64,000 nt of DNA from Diphasiastrum complanatum (lineage: Eukaryota; Streptophyta; Lycopodiopsida; Lycopodiales; Lycopodiaceae), in NCBI GenBank assembly GCA_029204225.1, contig CM055109.1, positions 48,632,599 through 48,696,598 on the forward strand, given 5' to 3'. The notes beneath the pieces were generated by a model, which saw nothing but the letters and a program-made list of their open reading frames with translations, was not told where the DNA came from and ran no database searches. Numbering within the stretch: position 1 is the stretch's first letter; each line of letters starts with the position of its first letter. Shown here in pieces: positions 44,783 through 56,545 of the stretch. Made by a program: the position numbers and the translations under genes.

Positions 44783-45552
44783 ATTTTCAAGATAGACAAA
44801 AATCCTAAACGCTCTACAAGTTGAGTTGGAGATGGATAGATGAATAAAATATTTATTCTTGAGATACTCTACAATTATGACTCTCGTTCAATAGCTATTT
44901 CTCATGCAAAAATCAATCTCATAAAAAAAGGATAAAGATAAACAAGAAAATATACCAGCTTTACAAAGAGCTGATAACTGTATGGCACTTGTCGAAAAAC
45001 ATTTCATTCATCAACATTGATATTCCACCTTGACAATTGCAATTTCCAATTGTTCTTTAGACTAATGAAAAAATTCTGACATGCCCTTGTCAAAAACAAG
45101 GCAGAACTGGTGACACTAAATGTATGTAAGATATAGCTTGAAATGCATGGAAGGAGAAGATACTATTCCCATTAGTATCTCTGTAATCAGGAGATTCATA
45201 AAATGAACCTCTATCAATTTTTCTAATTCTCATTTGCATTTTGTTATATCCAGTTGTTGAAAATCTGATCAAAATGTGAAAAGACATACAAATTTGAGGT
45301 TGCAGAAGTGAAGAGAAGATTTCAATTCCCTGGGGAGGTTGCTCTTGTCTGGAAATATTAGCAGATGACAGAATCTATGTGTTCCTCTTCCTTCTACAAT
45401 AACTCAATTCATATATTGTAATAACGTCTATGTTCCACTATCAATCTGGTTAAATCACGTGGTAATGTGGAAGTTTTCAAGGAACTTCTTGTTGGAACAG
45501 CAGATTTTGTCATTTATTGTTGTGGGGATCATGTTGTGTTGACGTTAGGATC
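44783..45552. other. Unassigned AT-rich stretch
   Basis: No gene or repeat is recognised. Confidence 0.4.
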
Positions 45553-46680
45553 CTAACCGGATTTGTAACAGACGTGACAGGCAAGTAGGATCTTATTGGG
45601 TTGTTTCAGACAATCTTTAAAACTGTGTTTTCTAACCCAGTCGGGGCATTCTGCATGGTACTTTGTTTTTATGTTACAATCAACCAGAAAGTGGCTTGCT
45701 TCACCACAAATGAAGCATATGTTGTTCATTGGCCCTTGTGCAATTGCATAGCCATCTTGTATGGCTAGCACTTCTAGATTTTTTGGATGGTTTTCGTGAT
45801 AAGACAGAGAATTTTCCGATTGGTATGTTTGTTCTTCACATCGTTGTATAGAATTTGCTTGTATACACTGATATGAAGGACAATTATTAATAGGATGCGT
45901 AGCCCTGCAATGTGGGCACCAAATGTTTTTACATCTATGATGTACCTGTGTAGGGGGTAGTTGACCAGACATATTACTTTGGATAGACTTCAAAGTATCT
46001 TGAAACTCATTGGTGAGTTTCTCCATTTGCAATTGATGTTGTTGGTTAAGCAACTCTATCTGTGATTTCCAAGCTGATCAGAAGTATCCTTGGTCGGCTT
46101 TGATTCATGGACAACAGGATGTGCTCTCATTTTTCTAGAATCGTCAACATCTGATCCTTCATCTTCCTCCCGGATGGCATCAGACATAGCTGTCTTTAAG
46201 CTCTCATATTTAACATTAGATCGAAGCTCACGTCGAATCCATCTTCGGAGTCCTACTAAGAACCATATTATGAGCATCTTTTTGGTGGGCTATTCGTGTA
46301 CTTGACTTTTTAAGCATTTGAAACGTTCTATATAGTCTTGTATTTTTTCTTCTTATGCCATCTTGATGTTATTCAATTTGACAAAAAGGCTTTCTATCAA
46401 ACGAAAGGGCTTGAAACGTTTGATAAAGGATCACTCAATTTTATCTTCACGATCCAAGTTAAAAAAACATTCACGTGCTTTGTCAATCATGGTTGAGTTG
46501 GACCATTGCGTCGTTGGATGTTTCTCCATAAACTTTGTACGCATTCTCAAAGACTTGTAAAAATCTTTGAGGGTCTGAGCTACCATTGTATTTGGGTAGT
46601 GAAGGGAAATCGGATTAGTTCGAAGCAACACGAATTTTAGTCGCTCTTATATCACCGATGAGAATAAGATCAAAATCCAA
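45553..46680 (-). pseudogene. Retrotransposon gag remnant with Cys/His clusters, minus strand
   Basis: Reading down the minus strand: KFMEKHPTTQWSNS-type capsid sequence, then EEKIQDYIERFK (46300-46680, with stops), then frame 46056-46277 (LRRWIRRELR), then frame 45553-46053 with three Cys/His clusters: CPHCRATHPINNC, CFICGEASHFLVDC (CCHC) and a CPDWVRKHSFKDC-like one. The IQDYIERF block and the capsid pattern are typical of gypsy-type retrotransposon Gag, not copia. Three clusters are more than the one or two usual in plant Gag. Confidence 0.65.
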
Positions 46681-46694
46681 ATCAGATGGTTTTG

Positions 46695-46930
46695 TGTTGA
46701 TTCTCCTAGAACCCAGATAGAATTCGGTTGTGATTGATGGCTACTGCCTTGTCGTTCAGACCTACAATCTTTCAAAGTATAGACATACACTGCTGACCTA
46801 AGTTTAATTTGTTTAAGCATTCAACAAAGATGAACTAGTGTGCGGAATGAAGAATAAACAGCTAATTACAAACATACAACGATTAGACACCAAAAATTCA
46901 GTTAAATTGCGACAATTTGCGAAAAAAAAC
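46695..46930 (-). repeat. C-family LTR tail, minus strand
   Basis: 46705-46860 matches 30640-30820 (element N LTR end) at about 80%, with shared TAATTTGTTTAAGCATTCAACAA and AGAATTCG blocks in the same orientation. It ends on the minus strand in ...AGAATCAACA at 46695, just upstream of the gag remnant. Confidence 0.65.
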
Positions 46931-47089
46931 AGTTTTTGTGGTAAAGACCTACAGTAATAAACACTTGGTTTTATGCAAGCGAATGAGAATTAATGCTTTT
47001 CCAAGTGATGATCGAAGATGCCAATGCGGAAGCAGAGCAATATCATTCAACATGGGTTGCAGTGGGTCCTGCAACACATTATGGGGTGA
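46931..47089 (+). other. 3' interior end of element F
   Basis: Non-coding. It ends in the purine tract ATGGGGTGA (47081-47089) that primes the F 3' LTR. Confidence 0.55.
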
Positions 47090-48235
47090 TGTTGGCTGAT
47101 TCTGACGAATCCCCAAGATACTAGGCCAGAGCTATCCAAGAGCACATCTCACTTTAGACTGAAGAGGTCTTTGAAGAAAAAAGGATGAATGAAACATGAG
47201 AGCCGAGTATGAGAGCCGAGAAATGCTAGCTAGAATGACAGTTAGAAATTATGTGAGCCTCATGGTGAATCCAAGTGATGGAATTACCATGTAGGAGTTA
47301 GTATTTCTAGGCATTTGAAATAAATGCAAGTAGAACCCTCTTAGAAAAGTAGAGTGAGCCACCTTTTGATGGTGACCTTTAGTGGAGAGAATAATTCCAC
47401 TTGTAATTTGTGTAATTTGAAATTGCCACTAGGATGCCACCTAAGTAGCTCTCTTGCTTATTTAAGAGACTCCCCCTTTGTAGAAGGGAGCCCTTTTTAT
47501 CTACTCCTTGTGATTAATGAGAAGATCCTCCACGAGTTTTGATACAACATTAAGCTCCTTAATCATGATGGTTTTCTTGAGTGATGCTCTTATGATCATG
47601 CCCTTACATTCTTTTTGTTTGGTTGTGGATTTGGTGTAGTTGTGGATTAGTTGTGTAATAGAGTAGTGTGGATTAGATTTCTTGCATTTGTGGATAAAGG
47701 TAGGAATCAGCATTTAGGTAAACTATATAGGCTAGAAATGTGGTTTAGATCTTGCAAATCCATGCACATTCTAGTTCTTGATGTTCTTGGGATGTCTAAA
47801 AATCAAGAAATATGTGTTTCTTGACTCTTGGACTTTCATGTTGTCTACCTTGTTTCTTGATTATGCTTTGTGGTATGCTTAGTTTAGTTTTCAGTTTGCA
47901 AAGATCTATTCATTTGATTTTACAGCATTAGAAGTAGGATTTCATTTGGTGTTCAACTGAGTTACAATCTGATCATTTGTTGAGCATGGGGGCTTGCATG
48001 TTTGGTTGTTAATGCATGTGAGTACAGTTCAAGAGAGACCTTCCCGAGTTTCCTCTGACAGACAGGACAATACTATAACGATTGCAGACATTTTGTTTGA
48101 TCTGGGTATTATAACGAGATAGATACAAACCAAGAAATGCCCAAGGAAGCTTGGTAACAGGCAGAACAGAGCCATAACTAGAGAAGTAATGAAATAAACC
48201 CATTGACAGATCCTAAGCAGAAGAATCTGTCAACA
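47090..48235 (+). repeat. 3' LTR of element F
   Basis: It starts TGTTGGCTGATTCTGACG and ends TCTGTCAACA. Its first ~1030 bp are colinear with 41312-42316. Small indels occur, for example a duplicated GAGAGCCGA near 47200. Confidence 0.85.
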
Positions 48236-48756
48236 AGAAAATTTAGTAGGTCGAGTTTGGACACATTCAAATTTGAATGATAGATATATTGAATCTAGTC
48301 ATATTGTTGATAGAGTTTTTGATCTAGAATTTTCTATGGAGGGAAACTAAGATTCAAAATAAGGCATGGACCTGATATAAACAGTGTACAAGCGTGGGAG
48401 AACAGATCTTCTCTCTCTCTTATCTCATTTCATGCTTATACATGAGTTCTCTTGGGTTCATCTATCCATTGGTGCATTATAGTGATGATATCTTGCAATC
48501 TTGTGTGTAGAAGAATGCTCATATTTGTTGTGATTCGGATCTACACGTGTGAAATATAGTACCTTACTATTATTGTACGAAAAGAAACTTTATTTTATCA
48601 TATATTTGATGTTTGATCAATATCTTGTTGAGTTTGCATTTCTTTCATTAAGTAGATGTTGATTTTCTGCATTGTCAATGGTGCTAATTGTGTTGTCATT
48701 CTTAACCAAAGATCAAGAAATAGTTTTGGATCTTAGTGATTCATAAAATATTCACA
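48236..48756 (+). repeat. E2 5' LTR, second part
   Basis: It resumes the E LTR at AAAATTTAGTAGGT. It has a TATAAAC box near 48376, a short CT tract from 48409 and TACACGTGTG near 48542. It ends ATTCACA directly before the primer site. Confidence 0.85.
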
Positions 48757-48768
48757 TGGTATCAGAGC
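48757..48768 (+). promoter_or_regulatory. Primer binding site of element E2
   Basis: TGGTATCAGAGC is a perfect initiator-Met tRNA primer site directly after the LTR. It fixes the right end of E-family LTRs. Confidence 0.95.
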
Positions 48769-49239
48769 TTGTGTCGCAGGTTATTAAAGGATCAGCCATA
48801 ATTAACAAAGATTTGGAGAATTTATCAATTCTAGAGTGTGCTAGATTGATTTCTACTCAAAAATCAAGCATTTTGCATATGTAGAATTGATCTTTTGTAG
48901 GTCAAAACTCAATTTAGGTTTATAAATTTGAAGTAGGCCGATTTCACATGTGTCTTACTGGATTTGGCCGATTATAATTGCACTAGGAAAGCTTCATTAG
49001 AGGCTACAAGATTCTATATCAAGTTTGTGGCAATTACATGTAGAATTTGCAAGATTCAATTTTTTGTGATTTTGTCAAAATTCTATTTTTGATTGGATCT
49101 CTATTTTTTGAGGTTGCTGGACTTCAATAGAGTGTGTTTCAATCTTAGGAAGTGGTAAGGTTCATTATATTGTTGTTGGATCATAGGTTGATCAACAATT
49201 CTTCATTCTATGTGCTGATTTGCTAGTTATAGTGCTAGA
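48769..49239 (+). other. Leader of element E2
   Basis: Untranslated leader between primer site and gag; no structure recognised. Confidence 0.5.
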
Positions 49240-49999
49240 AGAATTGAAAGATTCCATATCTTTGTGATTTCTTTTTTGAATACAATTGTTGTCATTCAAA
49301 AGAGTGCTTTGTGCATTGGAACAGGTTGAAGAGAGGATCAGATCACTTCAATCACTTCTTGAGATGCATGAGTTGATGGACATTGTTGTAGGTGTGGAGG
49401 AAAGACCCATGGCACAACAAGGCCAAGGGCAATATGACAAGAGAGCTAACAGATCTCTACACATGATCAAGATGAAAGTTACCAATGAGCTACTAAAGGA
49501 TATTGGTAAGTGCATATCATCTTTGGAGGCTTGGGAAACTTTGACGAAGCTTATGAGTCCAAGTCTACATCTAGAGTGTTGACTCTAAGAAGACAAATCT
49601 TTCAAAGTTTGCAAAAGAAGGAAGAAAACCCTAATACTTTCAAAGTTTTGAGAGTGAAGGCTTTAAATGATGAGTTAGCTTGCATTGATGAGAGCATTAA
49701 GGAAGGAGAGCTTGTTCAAGTTATTCTTAATGGTTTGTTGGATGCTCATGCTAACATTGTGCAAAGCCTTACTATTCAAAGAACTTTGCCAAGTTTGGTG
49801 GATCTTCAAGAGATATTGATCAATAAAGAATATAGGCTTCAAGCAAGAGGTGGATCTACATCAACATCTCATGATGGAGAAGAGGCTATGTTCATCAAAG
49901 GCGAATTCAAGTGAAAAGGTAAGAGCAAGTGGTCTAAAGGACAAGACCATGGTGAGTCTTCTTCTTTCGATAAGAAGAAAGATAGGTCTAAATTGAAGT
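49240..49999 (+). pseudogene. Element E2 gag
   Basis: Two overlapping open frames, 49286-49582 and 49510-49914, give a copia UBN2-type Gag: MHELMDIVVGVEE, MKVTNELLKDIGKC, SLEAWETL, then after a frameshift ESKSTSRVLTLRRQIFQSLQ, ELVQVILNGLLD and LPSLVDLQEIL. It ends at a stop near 49914 and resumes with KWSKGQDHGESSS before breaking at the zinc knuckle. The knuckle, protease and pre-integrase zinc domain are deleted; integrase follows directly at 49998. Confidence 0.82.
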
Positions 50000-50640
50000 G
50001 CTATTGATGATTTTAGTAGATTTTGTTGGGTCTATCTACTAAAGAATAAGGGTGAAGTGTATGATGTCTTTGTGAAATTCAAGAGTGCAAGGGAGAACCA
50101 ATACAAGGATCAAGTTCTTGAGGAGTGACAATGGTGGTGAGTATATCTCAAACCAAATTCAAAGCCTTTTGTGATGAGCATGGGATCAACACCGAGTACA
50201 CAAGTCCAAGGACACCACAACAAAATGGAGTGGCCGAGAGGAAGAATAGGACCTTACGTGAAGGTGCCAAAGCTATGAGGTTAAGTGCCAATCTTCCTAA
50301 ACCATTTTGGGATCAATCCTTGTTATGTGCTAACTTTCTATGCAATAGGTGGCCGAGTGCTATATTGGACGGCAAAACACCTTTTGAGATGCAATTCAAG
50401 AGGAGGCCGAGTGTCAAGTTTCTTAGAACTTTTGGATGCACTTGCTATGTCAATATAACTCTTGATGATAGGACAAAGGAGGATCCATCTTCAAGGAAAG
50501 GTATATTTGTTGGATATAGTGAGGTGAGTAAAGCCTATAAGATTTACATTCCTACTACTAATAAGGTGATTATTAGTAGAGATATCATTTTTGATGAGGG
50601 GAACATTCCAAAGGTGTCTTCAAGTGGGGCGAAGGAATGA
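49998..50640 (+). pseudogene. Element E2 integrase, core to C-terminus
   Basis: It starts at [20 protein letters not shown], after the first catalytic Asp has been lost. [10 protein letters not shown] block with the second Asp is frame-shifted near 50125. The open frame 50125-50640 (171 residues) has PQQNGVAERKNRTLREGAKAM with the Glu, FGCTCYVN, GYSEVSKAY and DIIFDEGNIPKVSSS. It ends at the linker where E1 begins. Confidence 0.82.
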
Positions 50641-51781
50641 GAATGTACAATCCTCTACTCCCTAAGCTCCTCCCCTTCCTCCATGCAAAAAGGACAAGTA
50701 GGGCCCAAGAAAGGCCCCATTTGTCTCTTCTAGAGTTTCCCCACCATGTGGGACTACAAATGGGTGCCACATGGCCTATGGACTCCAAAGGAATATAGAA
50801 TTTGGTTAAGGTTTCTCTCCCATTTCCTTTCCCTATGTATCTCCACTCCTCTCCAAAGCTTTGGAGATTTGCAAGTATAGAGAGGGAGGAAGGAGCAGTA
50901 CGAACTGAAAGGACAGAGCATCAAGAAATAGCTTAGTTCAATCTTTTAGGCAAGATTCATAAACTCTTTTAAGACTTTAAACTAAGATCGCTTATAGTTT
51001 CAACTTAGGAAATAAGTTCTAAGAAGTTACAAAGCTTTTTCTTGTAACAAGACTTTGAAACTTTTTTTCTTCTTACAAGGTTTTGGAAATCAAGAGGGTT
51101 GTGGGGAGGTGTACCTCCTCCCCTCCCCCAAGATGTCAAATCAATATATTTACTAGGGGGGGGGGGGGGGGGGGGGGCGGGGGGGGAAGGTACAAATCCC
51201 TCCCACCCCCCCCTTATTCATGCCCGTGTAGACCAACAGGTCCAGAGCCCGAAACTTGTACCGGTCTTGAAGGAAGTACAAGGAAGTACATGGCCCGGGT
51301 CTGCTGGCTCGCAGCTACAGAATTCAATTTTTTTTTTTTTTCATGTATGAAAGACATGAAAATAAATTGGGGGGAGGTTCAAAGAAGATAACCATGAGAG
51401 TTTTAAATATATAAGGCAAACTCCAACTCCTTTAACTCAAGGTTTAAAAGGAGCTTTATATTGAACATTTCAAAACCAATTCAAACCATTTCTATTAAAG
51501 AAATAAATTTCATAAAGCCTAAAGCTACAAAAAGGCTTTAGGCTAGATTTCCACTTCTTATAAAAACTAGTAAATAAAAGAATCAAATAAGAACTAAAGC
51601 AAAGTTGACAACCTGCTTAAAAGAAAATAAGTTTTCCATCCCACAAGCCAAAAACATCCAACATTCTCAAGAACAAACTTGAAACAAAGGTTATAAAGAA
51701 TAACTCTTTAGCTACATTCCAAGAGGAACTAAAAAACCGCCAAAGCGTAAAAAGAAACGTGTGCATCTAACAAAAGGAATC
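50641..51781. other. Unidentified stretch with poly-G; possible leader of element Q
   Basis: No gene is recognised. A poly-G run lies at 51157-51187. If the minus-strand LTR at 51797-52272 has its interior here, this would be its leader, but no gag could be read. Confidence 0.35.
51157..51187 (+). repeat. Poly-G run
   Basis: About 21 G, one C, then 8 G. It is a candidate G-quadruplex or assembly artefact. Confidence 0.85.
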
Positions 51782-51796
51782 AGGGGCTTTGATACC
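51782..51796 (-). promoter_or_regulatory. Primer binding site of element Q (minus strand)
   Basis: The minus strand reads TGGTATCAAAGCCCC directly after the LTR end, one base different from the usual TGGTATCAGAGCC. Confidence 0.75.
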
Positions 51797-52272
51797 AAAT
51801 ATTATAATTCCCATAGATCTCAGATTGCCTTGAAGGTTAACGAACACCCCAAACCAGTGACGACGCACCGTATCCACCCATACATAGGGTCACTACTGAT
51901 CCACCCCCATGCACTAGAGCTAACGACATCCTCATGCCTAGTCAAGCCTCCGACGATAACTGGCATCCCATACCACCAGCCATCTCCCTTGGCTTTCCGT
52001 AGCACACATCTCCTGACCTGGACATAAATCCTGGCTACTACACGTGCTCTCCATCCACCAACTCATGGGTAGACTGAGTGAATGGCAAAAGGGAAGCCCC
52101 CACCACTATATATGCATAGCATAGTCGGTCCCATCAAGCACGGTTTCGTCGGTGATACGTGACCACCTAGGATGGCGCAACGCATGGCACCAAATCATGT
52201 CGATAACGCCATATCTGTGTCACGTCCCTTGTGAGGCCGTCACTGAAGGGCGTACCGTTATGGTATATAACA
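51797..52272 (-). repeat. LTR of element Q, minus strand
   Basis: The minus strand begins TGTTATATACCATAACGG at 52272 and runs 476 bp to the primer site. Its first ~150 bp match the start of the gypsy J LTR (40668). It has a TATATATG near 52110, is more GC-rich than its surroundings, and abuts the copia P coding remnant. Confidence 0.75.
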
Positions 52273-53466
52273 TCAACCTATGTGCTTTAGCCAAAGCACA
52301 TGCTTGACAAACTTTTTCCTCCTTTGCCATGGATCTTGGAAGGCCTAGAGCAAGCTCCTCCTTGCACATGGCTTCCATAGACTTGGTGTTGATGTGACCA
52401 AGCCTCTTGTGCCACAAATCATGGTCATTTTGTCCTCCTTGGTTACCATCACAAATTGGTTAGGATCAACAAAAACATCAAGCTTAAACAACCTCCCAAA
52501 CCTTCTTCCTCTTGCTATGATCTTCCCATTCTTCTTGATGTTGCATACATTTGTGGTGAACTCCACAAGAAATTCTTTGCAAGCAATTGGCCTACACTAA
52601 CTAAGTCCTTAGTGATGTTAGAAATGTAAAGTACGCCATCTATCTTGATCTTATTTGAAGATCCCAAGCATAAAGGTATTGATCCTATTCCTTCTCCCTT
52701 ACAAGCACAATAATTTTCTGTAAAAATTGACTTGATAGGACCATCATTGCTTGTCATGTGGGAGCTAGCCCCACTATCTCTCCACCAAGGGTCTTCTCCT
52801 TTCATGCTTGAAGATGAAAAATGTGACATCATGAGAGAGTCTACATCTGAACTCTCCTCTTCCTCTTGGCCTAGGTTTGCTTGACTTTGAGCTTGCTTCC
52901 TCTTGAAGCACTCGGAGGCATAATGCCCCATCTTGCTACAAAAGTAGCACTTGATCTTTGACTTATCCTTCTTGGGCTTGCTTGAGTTTGGACTTGAAGA
53001 TCGATCTTGATCGTCACCTTTGACTTGGTTCTTCTTGAATGCACCTCATTTGCTTTTGGATTTGTCTTTTCTCTTGATGAAAAGAGCCTTGTCATCTCCA
53101 TCATTGAGGGAGATCTTCTCCATCCTTGACTTGATGTGAGTTCTCCTACTCTCCTCGGCCATGAGGACTCCTTGGAGATCTTCAAAAGAGGGCAATTTGT
53201 CCATGATTGCATAACCTTGCACCAATTTAGCAAAATCCACGCTTAGTCCATTCAAGATCAATTGAACAAGTTCACTTTCCTTAATGGAATCTCCTATGTA
53301 AGCAAGTTCCTTGTTTAAGTCTTTAACTCTCAAAACATATGAATGACCACTCTCTCCCTTGTCTTGAAAGCATTGAAGGATTTGTTTCTTCAAGAATAGC
53401 AACCTTGAAGTGTTCTTAGATTCATATATTGTTTGAAGAGTTTCCCATGCTTCTTGAGCCGAGGTC
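52262..53466 (-). pseudogene. Element P: copia gag-protease-pre-integrase remnant, minus strand
   Basis: Reading down from 53466: Gag (AWETLQTIYESKNTSRL, ELVQLILNGL, 53046-53402), a short lysine-rich linker, then frame 52515-52931 with the rest of a CCHC knuckle (CYFCSKMGHYASEC, spanning 52915-52960), and a protease with WWRDSGASSHM, where the active-site DSGAS is intact. VLYISNITKDLVSVGQLL follows. Frames 52345-52566 and 52220-52417 carry the protease end and a pre-integrase with HKRLGHINTKS and CQACALAKAH. It is cut off at about 52262 by LTR Q and at 53466 by unrelated DNA. Its Gag and protease resemble A/D more than C. Confidence 0.82.
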
Positions 53467-54854
53467 CTATAAAATCTCTAGCCTATCTACGCACATTTTG
53501 GCCTCATTCCAAAGGTGCCATTCCAAATATAGGTCAGGAATAAGACTTAGAAAAAGTATCCTATGCTTTTTGGCACGTGTGACATCCCACAACATGGCCA
53601 CATTACAATTTACAAGTGGTAGGAGCAAACTAGCTTGCGTAAATTTAAAAAATCATATAGCAGTTGGGTATGTTCTATGATACCATTGTTCATACCGACT
53701 ATGGGCACCTATATATCTGCCACCCAACACTGGTCTAGACTTCTAAACCAATTTAGTGCAACAAGACCTCGATAGCCAAACATTCATTAGTTTTTGTTAA
53801 GCTATCAAGTCTAATGAAGTCTTCATTATATAAGTGATGTATGTAGCTAATTAATGAGGAATTGTTTTATTATTCAAGTTGAAAAAGTACATTTCAAGCA
53901 CTAAGCAACCAACAATCTTCCTATTTACACTTAGCTTGGTTGTTATGCTAAGTATGTTGACATGCTCTTTGCCTTTTGAGAAGGAGAGAAAGTTTTCACA
54001 CTATTTTCTAATGTTAGTTAAAGAGGCAAGTGTAGCTCGTGAGCATTTGCGTTTGCTATATGATTTTGTAGATATTTCCTATCAAAATTCCAATATTAAA
54101 GTACTACTATTTGTTTCATTGTTTGTGGATTCCCCTACACCTATTGATATTCAAATACAACTTTCATCAAAAAAGATTATAAGATCCAAGACATTATAAA
54201 TCAAAATTTTGACAATTATGTAGTGTTCAATTGCAAATTACAACAATCGTAAATTTTCATCAAGTTCAATGTTGAATACTTTTTTCTAAAGACGATGGAT
54301 ATATCAAGAAACCAATGTAATTGCGATCTATGACTTGAGTCATAGTTCTTGTGTCTCTTATCAATATTTTTGGATTTGATTCTCAAATGATCTAGATCAA
54401 CATTTCATGTGTTGTGCAAAAGATTATTTGATTGTTGGCTTCTTACTTCTATGTGAATCAACCCAATGAATATCGGCTGACAGTCATATACAAGCTCGTT
54501 ATCAAGTTGTCATAGGGAAATTCATTTTAAAGTCCATACGTTATCTATTTGATACCCTCAAGAGTCCCACTTCTAGATTTTTTATTTGGTTGCAAAGACA
54601 GTAGAGCATGCTTACTTTTTCTCTACCACAGTTGAGCTTCATTGTCAAGTATCTAACAACGCATGGTTAGGGAATAGAACGTGGGTGGGCAAGCTTAACC
54701 CACGCATGCTACACTAGCTTTCTTCAATTGTCTTCTTGACGTGGTATTTCAACGTATGTCACTACATGCAATAAGTTGTCCAATGGTGCGCACTTCTAGT
54801 TCTTTTCTCTTGGTCCTTTCAACTTCTTGTGTGAGCCATGGTTAGTAGATATAA
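53467..54854. other. Non-coding stretch, no recognised gene
   Basis: AT-rich with short open frames (for example 53879-54199 plus) that show no family motifs. Irregular scraps near 54480-54640 could be an old RNase H, but I cannot confirm it. Confidence 0.4.
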
Positions 54855-54866
54855 CTCAACGTATCC

Positions 54867-55600
54867 ATGGAAATACTTATTAAGCATCAATTGTTCGCCA
54901 AATTGTCCAAATGTTCTTTTGTCGTGGCTGAAATCGAATTATTGGGTTTTCTTATTTGTGGTGGACGTATTCATCTTGATCCTCGGAAAGTTCAGGCTAT
55001 TGAGAATCGGCCTGTCCCAACCGATGTTCATTCTGTTCGTATGTTTTTAGGTATGGCAACCCATCTTCGTCATCTTGTTAAGTATTTTGCCATTGTGGCT
55101 GCTCCGCTTTATTCGTTACTAAAGAAGTCTCATACCTTCGTTTGGACTTCTGAGTGTCAAACTGCTTTTGAGGCTTTATGTTATGCCATTGTTTCTGCTA
55201 CTGTTATGTGTCTCCCCCAGTTTGATCAGCATTTTATTGTTGAGACTGATGCTAGTGCTATTGGTTTAGGCGCTCTTTTACGTCAGTCCGAGTGTGTCAT
55301 TGCTTATGAGTCTCGTCGTTTGCGCTCTTATGAGCAACGTTACTCTGTACATGAAAAACAGCTACTTGCTGTCATCCATGCTCTTAAGAAATGGCGCCAT
55401 TATTTGTATCATGTTCCCTTTGATATTATTATTGATCTTCGGTCTCTCCGTTATCTTTTTTCTCAACGTGATCTTAGTGATCATCAATATCGTTGGTTAC
55501 AATTTTTACAGTCTTTTCATTTTGATATTTTGTATCGTCCAGGCAGACAAACACGGCAGCTGGTGCTTTATCTCGTCTTCTTGCATTGTTACATAGTATT
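54867..55600 (+). pseudogene. Element K RT end and RNase H
   Basis: The open frame begins in RT (LFAKLSKCSF, IELLGFLI, HLDPRKVQAI) and enters RNase H with HFIVETDASAIGLGALL (catalytic Asp, about residue 126), VHEKQLLAVIHALKKW (Glu, ~163) and DLRSLRYLFSQRDLS. It ends at YRPGRQ, where a 1-bp frameshift at ~55556 breaks the connection to integrase. Upstream RT, including the catalytic palm, is missing. Confidence 0.85.
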
Positions 55601-56545
55601 GTTGCTTCAGTTCCTTCTTGGTTTGATGATTTACCAGCCGCATATTTGTCTTGTTCTGACTTTTCTGATCTTTATCATACTCGTCCCCTTTCGTCCTCTC
55701 GAAAGTTCCAGGTTCAAATTGTTGATGATGATCGTTTATACCACTGTGGTACTTTATGTATTCCCAGTTCTCTTTCCATTCGTCCTCAGTTGTTGTCTGA
55801 TGCTCATGCTTCCCCTATTGGTGGTCATTTTGGTTTTCAGAAGTCTTATGCACGTCTTAAGGACCATTTCTATTGGCCATCCATGAAGTCTGAGCTAGCC
55901 CATCTTATTCGTGATAGTCCTTTTTGTGCCCGTAATAAATATTCCCATGCTAAGTCCGTTGGTTTGCTCCAGAGTTGGCCCATTCCTCATCGCCAGTGGA
56001 CGGATATTTCTATGGACTTTAGCCTTGGTCTTCCTCATACCCGCCGTGGTCATGACTCTTGTATGGTGGTGGTGGATCGGTTCTCGAAACAGACACACTT
56101 TTTACCGGTCCGCAGTACTATTACAGCTGAGCAGTGCGCACGTCTTTTTCTATCAGAGATTTTTCGCCTGCATGGTATGCCACGTACTATACTATATGAT
56201 CGAGATAGCAAGTTTACATCTACATTCTGGACAGAGCTTATGTGTATTTTGGATGTATAGCTTCTAATGGGCACTGCATATCATTCTACTGTTGATGGGC
56301 AGACTGAGGTCCTTAATCGGATTCTTGAGGATTACCTTCGACATTTTGTTTCTCCTTCCGAGAAGGATTGGGATCAGCATTTATGTTTGGCAGAGTATAG
56401 CTATAATAGCTCTGTTAGTACCAGCACTGGAGTTTCACCTTTCTTATTGGCTCATGGGTATGCTCCACTTTTGCCAGGGGTGCCTCTTCCTCCTGGTGAT
56501 ACACCAGTTACCATTGCTTCTTTTTTCTCGCAAGCTTATTGCTAG
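55586..56545 (+). pseudogene. Element K integrase
   Basis: A zinc domain with HASPIGGHFGFQKS and CARNKYSHAK gives one His and an incomplete CxxC pair (SPFCARN has one Cys where the usual motif has two). In the core, WTDISMDFSLGLP has the first Asp, YDRDSKFTSTFW the second, and DGQTEVLNRILEDYLR the Glu. A TAG at 56258 in place of a likely glutamine codon splits the frame; otherwise the triad is complete. YSYNSSVSTSTGVSPF closes the core. Confidence 0.85.

Larger units (their letters stand above)
41312..48235 (+). mobile_element. Element F: LTR retroelement nested in the E2 LTR
   Basis: Direct LTRs lie at 41312 to about 42316 (truncated) and 47090-48235 (1146 bp), with a purine tract ATGGGGTGA before the second. 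AGAA at 41308-41311 is repeated at 48236-48239, a 4-bp match consistent with a target-site duplication. The interior is scrambled: a C-family copia integrase, an unidentified minus-strand lysine-rich region, a minus-strand gag remnant and a C-family LTR tail. No primer site is left because the 5' LTR end is replaced by the copia fragment. Confidence 0.7.
41169..50640 (+). mobile_element. Element E2: 5' half of an E-family copia, split by element F
   Basis: The 5' LTR is in two pieces, 41169-41311 and 48236-48756, separated by element F. A perfect primer site, leader, gag and integrase follow, ending abruptly near 50630 in the integrase-RT linker. RT, RNase H and the 3' LTR are absent. The LTR pieces join in the order seen in E1 and E3. 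Confidence 0.8.

Noticed and set aside
51083-51391. Glycine-rich open frames over the poly-G run
   Set aside because: Homopolymer translation only.
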